64,000 bases of DNA from Cryptomeria japonica. Its lineage: Eukaryota > Streptophyta > Pinopsida > Cupressales > Cupressaceae. Made by a program: the position numbers and the translations under genes. The notes below the pieces were generated by a model that was not told the DNA's origin, did not search any database, and saw only the letters and a list, made by a program, of their open reading frames with translations. Location: positions 245,355,502 through 245,419,501 of the forward strand of contig NC_081409.1 of assembly GCF_030272615.1 (NCBI RefSeq). The letters run 5' to 3'. Below, one piece after another: positions 35,958-47,284 of the stretch. Numbering within the stretch: the first letter of the stretch is position 1; each line of letters begins with the position of its first letter.

Positions 35958-37715
35958 ATGTTGAGAGTTCAGGAAAGTGCTTTAGCTGTTAATTTTAGTG
36001 AATCCGCCATGGGAGGTGATAGAGTTCGCTTTGAGCCTGATAAGCCCGACAATTTCAAGAAGGACCTGGTGGTTTGGAACTACTACATTTAAGGTGGGTT
36101 GGTAGAGTTCATGGAAAACTTGCATGGACATGATGAACAACTCTCAATTCAATTTGTTGTTTCTTCGAATAATCGTAGAGTTTTTGGGGGAATCTCCTTT
36201 GAAATTTTTGGAGGAAGTTATTTCTCATGCGAATGGCCTCTCTAGAGGGAAAGAGATGGAAGCAGACGAGTCATGTGGAAAACAGTGACAACCTCAACAA
36301 ATTCTTCAAGGGGAAGGAGGCCCATATCAAATTGCAAGGTGGTTTCACTATAGAGGAACTCAAACATCCGTGGGACATGGTATGTTTGATGATCATGAAA
36401 TATTTCACTCTCAAGGGCCGTCACAAAGTTTATTATTATTATTATCATTTGCCCTTGTTAAATAATTTTAGGAACCATGACCTTTATGTTTGCCTTTCTA
36501 TTTGCTGCATTCTCTAGAATGCTCAATCAAGGAAACCCTAGACTCAAAAAATGAGGATAAGCAACCTATCCCTCTCCACCAAGGTTTGATTTACATGCTC
36601 TATCATATTACCATTTGGCCTTATACCCCCCTCATAACATTTTGTTAATTCAACCCCCTCTGCATGCCTCTCACCCTTGGGCAACATTTGTGAGTGGAGT
36701 GGCCCCTTCCAGATTCTTCTAGCTCTCTAATGAAGCTTTTTTTTACTCTCCTCTTTCCTCTTCCTCAGTTACCATCATAGAGTTGAGCCCCTCTACCTTC
36801 CCCTCCCTCTCTCTTGCTAAAGAGAGGAAACCCTTTTGCCCCAAAGGCAAGGGTAAATCTGTTAAAAAATGAAGACGAATTGTGATTGATTATTCTAGCT
36901 TAGAGGAAACAGATGAAGAAGACCCTATTGTGGAAGCTGAGGGAAGGAGAAGGTCTCGAAGGCTTGCCTCCAGGGGTGCTAGTGAGAAAAAAAGGATAAC
37001 AATTAGATTATTTTTGATATTGGAGATGATCCTAAAGTGGATGAGGGTGGCAGTAATTTAAATGAATCTAAGGGGGAAGAGCTTAGGACTATTGGTAATG
37101 TAATTGACTTTGGTCCCCCATTGGGTCCTCAAGATATGAATGCAACAAACAAGCTCCCCATTGAGAATTTTGAACATGTGGCCTTGGAGAAAATAATGCA
37201 AAAAGAGGACCCAATCATTAGGATGGCTTCTGAATTGGATGAAGGGGTTGTTGTGGAAGGAATGGACAAGGGTAAGAAAAGTGATAAGAAAAAGGGGAAG
37301 AAGAAAAAAGACAAGAGATGCTCTCCTACGGAAGAGGACCAACAGGAAATGCAGATTGATTAGAAATGGGAGCTTACTGACCACCCCAGGGATGATGAGA
37401 TTCAGGGCCTCAAATGTGAGGTCCAAGAGTTGCGTGACCATCTAGACAATGTTGGGGTGGACAAGGAAATACCGAATTTGAAGAATGAACTTAGGGAGAT
37501 GAATCACAGATGGGACATCAAAGATAAGTAATTGTCAACACCAACAAATTCTGCATGATAATCATGCACAGCTCGGCGATGACCCTTTGCCTCCTATAGG
37601 ACAAGACTGTTGAAGATGATGCAAATAAACAAGCCTCTAAGGAACTCTACATGTTCCTAACTGAGGACTGGGGCAATTCCATTGAGATGGATGGGCTTTG
37701 TAAGCCAACCCCCTA
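35958..37715 (+). pseudogene. LINE1 ORF3: unknown conserved protein
   Basis: Starts at about ATG 35958. Blocks in order are: RFEPDKPDNFKKDLVVWN, then GGLVEFMENLHGHDEQLS, then GGISFEIF. A frame change near 36190-36230 is followed by GKRWKQTSHVENSDNLNKFF, IKLQGGFTIEELKHPW and MIMKYFTLKGRHKVYYY, then a stop. After more stops come PIPLHQGLIYMLY (about 36565), a Lys-rich linker, a basic RRSRRLASRG patch (about 36945), a Lys/Glu-rich part (37037-37363), and a coiled coil (DDEIQGLKCEVQELRDHLD, about 37390-37445). It ends near ELYMFLTEDWG, about 37640. Every block has a counterpart in LINE2 ORF3, and several in LINE3. Unknown function; perhaps an element-encoded nucleic-acid-binding protein (inference). 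Confidence 0.7.
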
Positions 37716-37915
37716 GGTCTAGGTCTGTTTGTTTTTTGCTTATGTTGTTGGTTAATGTTTTTTAGACTTACGGGGTATACCCCTGCTACTCTCTTTTACT
37801 ATTGATAGACTTTCGCTTTAAGTTTTGTTTTGTGTCGTTAAAGTGTTGTTGATAGTCTCTGGACTATGTTAAGGGTCAACACCCTTGTTAATGTTGCTTA
37901 TATAATCAAAAACAT
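37716..37915 (+). other. LINE1 3' untranslated end
   Basis: T/G-rich non-coding sequence ending 'ttgcttatataatcaaaaac' at about 37912. LINE3 ends in the related 'taatcaaaaacaagttgc' before its poly(A). The shared ending suggests these are the real 3' termini of one LINE family. Confidence 0.5.
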
Positions 37916-38090
37916 AAATTATATGTAGTATTATCTTCACTATATACATGTAATTTTCAAAGCAACGTCATATCTCTCCTCACTTTCCTTGTAAAATTCA
38001 ACTCTTACCTAATAAACATTAACATGTGTATATTAAATTAAGATTAAAATGTTTTGTCTTTCATATTGCAACTCCTATTTCTACTAGCAT

Positions 38091-38270
38091 ATGTGTGTGT
38101 GGGTGTGTGTGTGTGTGACATACACACACACACACATATGTATATGTATGTATGCATGCATGTACATACATATACATACATACATACATGCATGTATGTA
38201 TTTATGTATGTATGTATGATATAATGATATACATATACATACATATATGTACATATACACACATGCATGC

Positions 38271-38308
<38 letters not shown>

Positions 38309-38332
38309 ATATATGTACATACACACACATCT
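38091..38332. repeat. compound TG/CA and TGTA/CATA microsatellite, hairpin-capable
   Basis: (TG)n runs at 38091-38117 and about 38274-38306 alternate with (CA)n and (CATA)n runs on the same strand, so the stretch can fold back on itself. Open frames through it (Cys/Tyr/His/Thr repeats) are artefacts of the repeat. Confidence 0.9.
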
Positions 38333-39667
38333 CGAGGCATTTAATGTTTTCATTGAACTTTAATATAAAAAATATTAAATTGAAAAAATTCAATGTCTTG
38401 ATATATCTCAGCGTAATTTATATTTCTGAAAAATTAAGACAATATGGTAGTTACAAAAGAAATGAGAGTTGCAAAACAACAACAAAATTAAGCTCAAATT
38501 GTTTGTTCTTTTATATAAAAATAAGTTATCATACACAAATCATTGTATAAAAAAAATTAATTGAAAAAAAATAAAAAAAATACAAGATACACAATTTTTA
38601 TCATTACAAACAATAAATTATTAATTTCAAATTTCAGTAGGGGAAGCATACTAGCCGCCATTATAGCTAACTATGTGCATCCATAGTTCAAATTTCAACT
38701 TCCTTTTTTTCAAATTTCAACTTTCTTTTTTGTTGTCTCCTTATGTGAGTTAATTGCTTGTAACTATTGTTTTGGCTGAGCGTTGTGCGATACGTACTTA
38801 AAGATGCCCCAAAACTTATACACAACAACGACCTCAAAAATTACCAATACTTATACACAAATATCACAATAGGAGAAAATCACCACTTACCATTCATTCG
38901 AATAATGTTCACTCCTTGCACAACCAACTCCCAAATTACTAGCTTTAAAAAAACCAAAGAACAAATAATTGAAAGCTCCTTAATAAATTTCACATGTACC
39001 AATAGTTGTTATTTTTTAGCTTTTTTGGACCATAATTGGCCTATGTGTGCACCTTTATTCGTACCCATAGCACACAACTACTGGGCAATTGTGCATAAGT
39101 ATTGGCGATTTTAAGTGCACGGTTATTGGGCATCTATGACATTTTGAAAAGTGTACTTTTTGATCCCGCATAACGAATCCACAATGTGCATCGTTACCAC
39201 CCAGAAGCCAAAATAATAGTTATAAGCAGTTAGGTCGCATGCATAGACCAAAAAAACGTCAAAAAACCAAATTTGTGAATGCACAAAATTAGCTATAATG
39301 ACTATTAGTACACTAGACTACCATACACTCCCCTAGTTATGTATATAGTCATAGACCATTACCTATGTCTCTGCTTAATTTGTTGTGTGGAATCATTTAA
39401 TACTACGTCCTTTCAGACCATTAATATAATTTTATAGGTATATGAGAACTCTTTCTACTTGCAGACTGTCATTCAAACTCATATCCAGCCTGTCACGAAA
39501 GAGATCTTTCATGAAAATGAAAATGCAGATTACTTTATTTGCATGAGCATGTTTGCAATACTAGCAGAAAAAAAAGAAATTAATGGCACAAAGTACGATA
39601 TATTCGGTGCAATGCAACAACCCAAATTCTAGAATAATAATATGTTTCTTTGAGTCTTCGAAACGTT
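38333..39667. other. unannotated spacer; nothing recognised
   Basis: A/T-rich with short unconvincing frames. I found no LTR, coding domain or tandem repeat. Confidence 0.4.
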
Positions 39668-39834
39668 ACCAAAATCGGCAATGGCTACGCAGGGGACAAA
39701 ACGGGCCCCCCCATGCCATGCCTTCCCTGCCCCCATGCCATGACGCCAGTTCAATCAAACTGTCGCGTCAGAAGTTCTGCCCCAAAAATTAGTACCGTCC
39801 TGTCGTGTCCATTTATTTTAATATGTTATTAATT

Positions 39835-39907
<73 letters not shown>

Positions 39908-41488
39908 TTACAATAAGTAATATAATAAATTAATAGTTGATTATATATTTAGATTTTTTAATAATAAGTTATATGTGTTTTTGTTTTTTTTGATTTCTAT
40001 TTATTTTAATAGAAATCATATTATAATATTTATAATATGTAATTGATGATTTTAAGATATATGTATTATATAGAAATTTTAATAATATTATTTTTTAATT
40101 ATTTACATACATATAAATAGGTAAATAATAGTTTATTTTTAACTGAAATATTTTTAACTAAGTTATACATATTTAAGTTAAAAAATATTATCAAATTTAC
40201 TAAAACTAAAAAATAAAAGTAACTAACTAAGTTTCTTAGTGAAAAATATTATAGTAAAGTAATTAAGTTACACATATTTAAGGCAAAAAATATCAAGTAA
40301 AAATATGTGTAACTAATATACAAATTTAACATATATATTAAAAAAAAAATTACTATAACTTAATAATAAAATTAAAATATGTGTAAGGAATGTAAAATTT
40401 TAACATCCATAATATATAACTAATTAAATGATTTTAACATATGTAAGTTAAAATCAATGATTAGTTACACATATTTAAGTTAAAAAAAAAATCAAAAAAT
40501 TAACTAAAAGTAAAAAAAAAAGTAACTAAATTACTTTGTTAAAAATATTTATTTAGTTATTTTTATTTTTAACTTAGTTAATATGTGTAACTTAGTTACT
40601 TTTATTTTTAACTTAGTTAATATGTGTAACTTAGTTACTTACTTACATATTTTTAACTAAGTAACTTAATTACTTTTATTTTTACTTTTAGTTAATTTTT
40701 TGATTTTTTTTTTAACTTAAATGTGTGTAACTAATCATTAATTTTAACATATCACTTACACATATTTTAATTTTATTTTTAGGTTATATTAATATTTGTT
40801 TTTAATATATATGTTAAATTTGTATATTAGTTACACATATTTTTACTTAATTACACATATTTTTACTTTTATTTTTCAATGAAAAAATATCAAAACTATG
40901 TAAAGTTAATATTTTTATCTTAAATATTTTTAGCTAAGTAGCTTAGTTACTTTTATTTTCATTTTAGTAAAAAATTTTTGATATTTTTTAACTTAAATAT
41001 GTGTAACTTAATTACTTTACTATAATATTTTTCACTAAGAAACTTAGTTAATTACTTTTATTTTTTAGTTTTAGTAAATTTGATAATATTTTTTAACTTA
41101 AATATGTATAGTTTAGTTAAAAATATTTCAGTTAAAAATAAACTATTATTTACCTATTTATAATTAAAAAATAATATTATTAAAATTTCTATATAATACA
41201 TATATCTTAAAATCATCAATTACATATTATAAATATTATAATATGATTTTTATTAAAATAAATAGAAATAAAAAAAAACAAAAACATACAACTTATTATT
41301 AAAAAATCTAAATATATAATCAACTATTAATTTATTATATTACTTATTGTAACTTTTAAATATATATATAATAAATTAATAACATTTTAAAATAAATGAA
41401 CGCAGCAGACGGTACTAATCTTGGGGGCAGGGAAGGCATAGCATGGGGGGGCCGTTTTGTCCCCTGCGTAGCCATTGCCACCAAAATC
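39668..41488. mobile_element. foldback element with TIRs over 800 bp and a 9-bp target duplication (Mutator-like?)
   Basis: The element is 39677-41479, with ends GGCAATGGCTACGCAGGGG and its reverse complement. It is flanked by the 9-bp direct repeat ACCAAAATC at 39668-39676 and 41480-41488. The arms (about 39677-40548 and 40648-41479) pair along nearly their whole length, differing mostly by small indels. The left arm has gained a (TA)n run at about 39839-39902. The loop carries a 39-bp tandem duplication (units at 40561 and 40600). There is no coding sequence, so any transposase came from elsewhere. A 9-bp duplication plus long TIRs points to the Mutator superfamily. That assignment is inference. 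Confidence 0.8.
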
Positions 41489-42032
41489 AGCCATAGTTTT
41501 GAAATGATGTACCTATGTAGTGTCTGTAAATTTTTATATAATCTGTAAATTTTTGGATTGTTTGAAAGCTCAATTTAATTGCATGTTTCAAAAATACTTA
41601 ATTTATTAGTTTGTTTATAAATAATATTAAATTTAACTAAAATACTTTCAATTATCTAACATTCACTAAAGTAATTCAAATAATTAGCATACGGAAGATA
41701 TGCAAACTGTTTAAAATAAATCTATGCCCTACCTTATTCCAATTATTGGAAGCATTTCTCAACCAATTAAAACAAAAAAGTTGTCTGAAGCAGTAAAGTA
41801 AATTGATAGTGGGATAGATTGTGATCAATTGTGTTATTTTCATTTTCTATAGAGTTAACATGTATTGATGGTGGGAAGAATTTTTGTCAATTTTTTTTCT
41901 TATAATTAAAAACTTAACATTTGTTTTAGAATTTTTTTGTCTATTGTTTTATTTTCATTTTTTTCTTTATAATAGATTTAATACTTATATAAAAGTAATT
42001 TGACATTAGGCCAGCTACTTTCTCATTCATTC
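41489..42032. other. A/T-rich spacer; nothing recognised
   Basis: No sustained frame. It is the flank between the foldback element and the poly(A) end of LINE3. Confidence 0.4.
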
Positions 42033-42243
42033 TTTTTTTTTTGCAACTTGTTTTTGATTAAGGAAAATCAGGTTTTTAGGGACCCGAAACCTGCTTACAT
42101 AACGAGGAGATAAACAAAAGAGAAACTAGAAAGAACGGAACAAAGATAGAAAGACTGCAAAAGAATAGTAGAAAAAACAACAGCGAAGGAAAATAACAAC
42201 ACAAGGCCAGCGAGAAACTGACAACCTAAAACCAGATTGCATA

Positions 42244-44199
42244 TCAGATGAAAATCTTTATATACTCTTCTACATCCTTAACCAGCATCATCATCGCTTT
42301 AGCTGCCTCTTTCAGATATTTGTTTTCCTGCATCTGTTGGGTGTCTTTGGTCTTCAACTGCAGCTCACTAGTAGTTTGCCTGGTTTTGCGTCTGGAGGAG
42401 TGTAGAAGAAAACTAGAGGCCGACTCATCATCAATGATCACCGTATCTTTATTTTGCTTGTTCTTCTCCAGACAAGCAACCAAAGCATTCATGTTTTGAG
42501 AAGACATCTTCAACACCACCAGACTATGCTCCATGAATTTCTTCAAGGCCTTCTCAGTTTTTGTAATCCGGTTGTTAATCAGATCATTATCAACCTCTCC
42601 CTTATCTTTGATGATTCTCATCACATCTTCAAGATGCTTCAAATCTCCCTTAATCATATCTTTTTCTGGCCAGTCCAGAATTTCTTCTTCGTCCTCTGCC
42701 TCACTAGTATCCTCCGCAACATCATCTTTACCTTTAGTGTTGGTATCCTTAATCAAGTTCTCAATTTTATAATCCAGGTCTCTTTGTTTATTCTAAATAC
42801 TAGAGATGTTATCAATCACCCATTTCTGAAAATTGAACATTTCTAGGGTACTATTTCTGGCAGCATTCAGAATGGAATCCGCATTCTCCATAACCGAAGC
42901 AGAGCCCATAGACCTAGGGTTTCCCTCCTCCATGCTGTGCTGAACATCATTCCTGCTATCCAAGACATAAGGGTTATTCTTCACCTTTGGCTCTTCAACA
43001 TCCTCTTTTCTCTGCTCATCCCCTTCCTCACTCCCAACCTCCTTCTCCTGCTCATTCTCCACCTCTTCATCTACCTCCTTCCCTTGTTCCTGCTCAGAAC
43101 CAACATTCTCTTCCATGTCTTCTTTAGCTTCATCACTAACCCTCAATTTCTTATGCAGAGGAAGATTAGAAGAATCTTCATCAAAATCAGAGCCATCATG
43201 AACCTCAGAAATGTGGGCATTCTCCACAAAGGGGTCATCCCTATTAGCCCTAGCTTTACCTTTCAAATGCTCATAAATTAACAAAATAAGGCCTTGATGA
43301 GCAATGGGGAGGATTTAGGTTTCTTGGCATGGTCGACCAGGCTATTGTTAAGGGAAGAAGCTAAATAGAAGGGCAACAAAATCTTTGAGCCATGGCGAAA
43401 ATGGTTAAGGATGACAAAATGGTAATTGGAAACCTTCGAAAACCTTCCATCATCAACCGTAAACCGTAAGGTATTCCATTAAAACTTTCAACATTTTCTG
43501 CTAGAAAGATTTTACCTGGTGAGGGAGGCAGTAGGACACATTGTCCTTCTTAGTGAGCCGAGCCCTTTCTTCTTCATTTTTAGGGAAATTCTTGGTAGCT
43601 TCCACTGAAAACTTGTGGTCTCTGTAGAATTTGATGCCTTCCTTCTGCAATCCTGTAATCTCCGCCACCAAATCTTCATCCAGCTTCCATGTCTGGCCAA
43701 ACAGAGTAACTTTATTATTGTTCCAACCCTCGGCAAAACCATGTGACACAGACTTCTTTCTCCTGTGCAGTTTCTCCATGTAATCAGTGAATCCATATAT
43801 GTGCAACCTTCGCCATATTTTCCTTTTGCTTTTCCAATTATCACTGTTGGAAGGCTCATTGCGATTAAGATTTCTCTCGATAATGTAATGGCTATACAAG
43901 TCGAAACCCTCAACAGAGCACAAAATAACCAAATGCTGAAGAAACAAGATGCTGGAATCGAAAAACAAGGTAATGTTCTTGTTATTCAAATAGTCTTTTA
44001 AAACATTCAATATAAACCAACACTTAATATGATTAGGCCCGTCACACTGGTGCTCATTATCACAATGCCTTAAATAGGTAATCAACTGACACTCCACATC
44101 ACTCCAATATCTGTCATTGAGATCCAAACCCAGGAAGGTAATAATGAAATTAACATGTACCATGGACTCTATCAAATAATAATTGCTCACGGACTCCAT
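42244..44199 (-). pseudogene. LINE3 ORF3: unknown conserved protein
   Basis: One frame of 652 codons from ATG at 44199 to the stop at 42244, with several in-frame stops (43503, two near 43453, 42793 and others) and no frameshift. Residues about 120-235 align with LINE2 ORF3: SHGFAEGWNNNK, DEDLVAEITGLQKEG, then a K-x-F-P-K-N-E-E-E block. After the first stop, LMEYLTVYG and WKVFEGFQLP match the MIMKYFTLEGR/KVFYYYHLP block. Then PIAHQGLILLIYEHLKGK matches the HQGLI block. A very acidic tail (EQEQGKEVDEEVENEQEKE, about 43100-43010) and a helical, Lys/Glu-rich C-terminus (42756-42244) follow. It begins inside the last 50 nt of ORF2 in another frame. No enzyme motif. Function unknown. Confidence 0.75.
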
Positions 44200-46760
44200 T
44201 CTTACATGAAACTTCTCTGATATACTTAGTATCCTCCTTTAAAATGACCCCCTCATTAGCTAATAAATTAGCTACCCTGTTACCTTCCCTAAGAGTATGG
44301 GTAATAATCACACTATCATAGGCATCTAACAATTTTTTAGCATTATCAATGATATTATGAATGTTCCAAGAGGGGGAACTTATACCTTTGATAGCCTGAA
44401 TAATATTGAGAGAGTCCCCTTCCGGCCATATTTTTTTAAAATTAAAACTCTGAGCAAACTAGAGACATTTTAACATAGCTAGAGTTTCTGCCACATGATT
44501 GTTTTGAACTCCAAAGGGAGAGGCAATTGCAGCAACACAAAAACCATAAGAATTTTTGATGACTCCTCCCCCTCCAGCCTTCCCAGGATTACCTTTAGCT
44601 GCACCATCAAAGTTCACCTTAACCCAATCATGAAAAGGGAACCTCCAAACAACATTATCTCTCCTACTCTTCATATCAGATTTGCAGACCTTGTGTATCA
44701 ATTTTCATTCAGTAAGGATGCTTTTCTCATTATTAGTCATGTTAAAATAGCTACACCGCTTGTTGATTTTGTGAATGGTATTGATGTTTTCTTTAATAGC
44801 CCTGCAAATCTTTTCAAAAACCACCTGAGAAGAACACTTAGCCTTCCTGAAAATTCTATTGTTTCTCTCTTTCCAGATATGCCAATAGGTCATAGGAAGG
44901 ACAAAGGACCAGAGGGTCTTAATAAGAGGAAGTTTGGTAGGGAAGATCCATTGCAAGATGACTTCCTTAAGACTATTGTGCATAACCCAATCTACTTTCC
45001 ATTGCAGCCAAACTTTACTCCATATTTCCCAGGTAAAAGAACAATGAATAAACAAATGATTCACAGATTCAGCCTCTTTCTGACATAACTCACACCTATT
45101 AGGAAACATGAATCCTCTTCGAGCCAGGTTATCAATGGTAAGAATCTTGTTGTGAGTTGCAAGCCAAAAAAACATTTTAACTTTAGGAATGATGAATATA
45201 TTCCAAATTTTAGTCCATATTGGGTTGCAGGTCTGAGTAACAATTTTTTTATAAGTAGAGGCAATAGTAAAATTACCCTTAGGATTGCTCTTCCATAGGA
45301 ACACATCATCAAAATCTTTACTGACAAAAAATGACAACAAATCCTGCTGGAGCAACGAAAATCAAGCATAAACTGCATCAAGTTTGACCCATTTATTCTC
45401 CTTCCAATAATAACAAACCATAGAACCATACCTCCTTTTGCATTCTTCAATGAATTGGCTGCAATCCTGGTTAAAAAGAGGTTCATCTTTAATCCAGACA
45501 TCCTCCCAAAACCTGATTTTATCACCTTTGCCAAGGACCCATCCAGCTCCAACTTTAACAACTTTTATAGATTTGATCATACTATTCCATATAAAAGAAC
45601 AAGTAGAGATATCTTCATAATAGAGAAGAGAATGAATTAGCTGGTTATGTATATATTTATCAAACCACCCCCTACTCCAATCTTTCTTAATACCAAAAGC
45701 CCTCCAAATCTATTTAGCAAGCAATGTTTTGTTGAAAGGTTTGAGAGCTTTAATACCTAATCCCCCATTGCTCTTAGGATTACAAACTTTATCCCAGGCA
45801 ACCAACGCTATCCTTTTCTTATCTTCTACACCTGACCAAAGAAATCTTTTCTGAATTCTTTCTAAAGCTTCAGCAAATTTAATCAGTATACTAAACAGGT
45901 TAAGAGCATAAACATGCATATTCTGAAGAGTAGCTTGAAGAAGCTGAAGCTTACCAGCCTGAGATAGCATAGATCCTTTCCAACCTGCCAATTTTTTGTT
46001 GAATTTGTCAATTAACGAATTCCAAAAAGAGTTTGGAGGAGCCAAACCAAGAGGGATACCCAAATAAGTAGAGGGGAGCAACTCCACCTTACAACCAATT
46101 ATGTTAGCAATCCTCTACCGCCTCAATAATGGGGTATTGATGAAGTAAATAGTAGATTTCTCCCAATTAACCTGTTGTCTAGTAGCCAGGGAATAAGATC
46201 CAAGAGCACCTTTGAAGGCAACAACTTCACTAACAGAAGAATATCCCATCAAAATTGTATCATCAACAAACTGTTGATGTGTACAGGAGACATTACCAGA
46301 AGAGGGTTGCAACCCTTTGATGATTTTATTCATTTTCAACTTTTGAATCAATCTGCTCAAACATTTTGCCAAGATAGTGAAAAGAATAGGCGAAATAGGG
46401 TCTCCTTGCCTAAGACCCCTAGAAGATTTAAAAAATCTGGACGGAGATCCATTAATAAGAATAGAAAAATTTGGAGTAGATATCAATTCTCTAGTAATTT
46501 TAATAACCTTCTCATCAAATCTAAAGGCCTCCATGACCCTGAAAAGAACTTGTCATTCCACTCTATCATAGGCTTTGGCCAGATCCAACCTGATAAGAAA
46601 TCCCTCTTTATTTGTAGCATTAAGAGAGTGGATATTCTCATGCACAAGAATAATAGAATCCAAAATTTGCCTACATGGGACAAATCCTTTTTGCTCCTCA
46701 GAGATAACAAAGGGGAGAACAACCAACAATCTAGAAGTCAAGACTCCAAAAATATTAAAT
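44150..46760 (-). pseudogene. LINE3 ORF2: RT palm, zinc-binding domain, RNase H
   Basis: A single minus-strand frame interrupted by about six stops (near 46550, 46113, 45710, 45362, 44703, 44459) and apparently no frameshift. The RT begins TSRLLVVLPFVISEEQKGF, then LDLAKAYDRVE, then RGLRQGDPISPILF, then FVDDTILMG (catalytic D-D pair, about 46270-46265). The thumb/connection follows (STYLGIPLG at about 46070; [17 protein letters not shown]). The zf-RVT part is PKVKMFFWLATHNKIL, then CELCQKEAESVNHLFIHC (about 45096-45043). The RNase H is VKVNFDGAAKGNPG (about 44610), then PEGDSLNIIQA, then REGNRVANLLA, ending at 44150. The endonuclease is missing through 5' truncation. Confidence 0.85.
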
Positions 46761-46924
46761 TGGGGCTATTTATTTTTACAAATGAAGTTATAAACAATAT
46801 TGGCTATTTATTTTAGAAATATTATATTTATTAGTAAATTTTAATACTTTTAACATAAAAATGGTTGTCAAATTTAAGATAAAGGTAAGAACGGTTGAGC
46901 AAAGAAAAAAGCACTACACAACCT

Positions 46925-47240
46925 TATCCTTATCCACTAAGTGATCCACCTATCCACAATATTCCAACCCTGCATTTGTTCAGAAGCCCATTTGCCTACA
47001 CAATTGCTACTCCATTACACTCCCTAGGAATGCGAATAAAAGTAACAAAGTCCAAAGAGTCACACAACCAAAGAATCTGTCCAATAACCAAAGCTAGGTC
47101 CTAACTGACATCATCTAGCCACTCCCCATTCAACAAAGTCACCAACACTTGAGAGTCAGATTCACAAGAAATCCGTTGCTAACCATAAACACAACAACGC
47201 TCCACAACATACAATATCCAACCATCTAACTCTTTCATGC
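46925..47240 (-). pseudogene. RNase H (RVT_3-like) fragment
   Basis: Minus-strand reading gives ISCESDSQVLVTLLNGEWL (about 47178-47120) and IPRECNGVA (about 47035-47005). These resemble the E-x-DS catalytic step and the final R-E-x-N-x-x-A of LINE-type RNase H. It is short and stop-containing, and cannot be tied to LINE3 because the order would be wrong, so it is a separate fragment. Confidence 0.45.
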
Positions 47241-47284
47241 CAAGTCATTCTACAACTATATGTAACTCATTCTAAAACTATATC

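Larger units (their letters stand above)
42033..46760 (-). mobile_element. LINE3, 5'-truncated non-LTR retrotransposon with three-part coding region
   Basis: Minus strand. It enters within the RT (about 46757), runs through ORF2 (to 44150) and ORF3 (44199-42244), then a 200-base 3' region ending 'taatcaaaaacaagttgc' and a run of ten A (42042-42033 on the minus strand). Truncation at the 5' end with a preserved 3' end and poly(A) is the signature of target-primed reverse transcription. I could not find a convincing target duplication. Confidence 0.8.

Noticed and set aside
38044-38550. Overlapping ORFs of Cys/Tyr/Thr/His repeats
   Set aside because: Translations of the TG/CA microsatellite in several frames.
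42248-43281. Plus-strand ORFs opposite the LINE3 ORF3 tail
   Set aside because: Antisense shadows of the acidic/coiled-coil coding region.
44495-45088. 197-codon plus-strand ORF
   Set aside because: Antisense to the LINE3 zf-RVT and RNase H, whose motifs are clear on the minus strand.
46175-46816. 213-codon plus-strand ORF
   Set aside because: Antisense to the LINE3 RT, which carries the FVDD motif on the minus strand.
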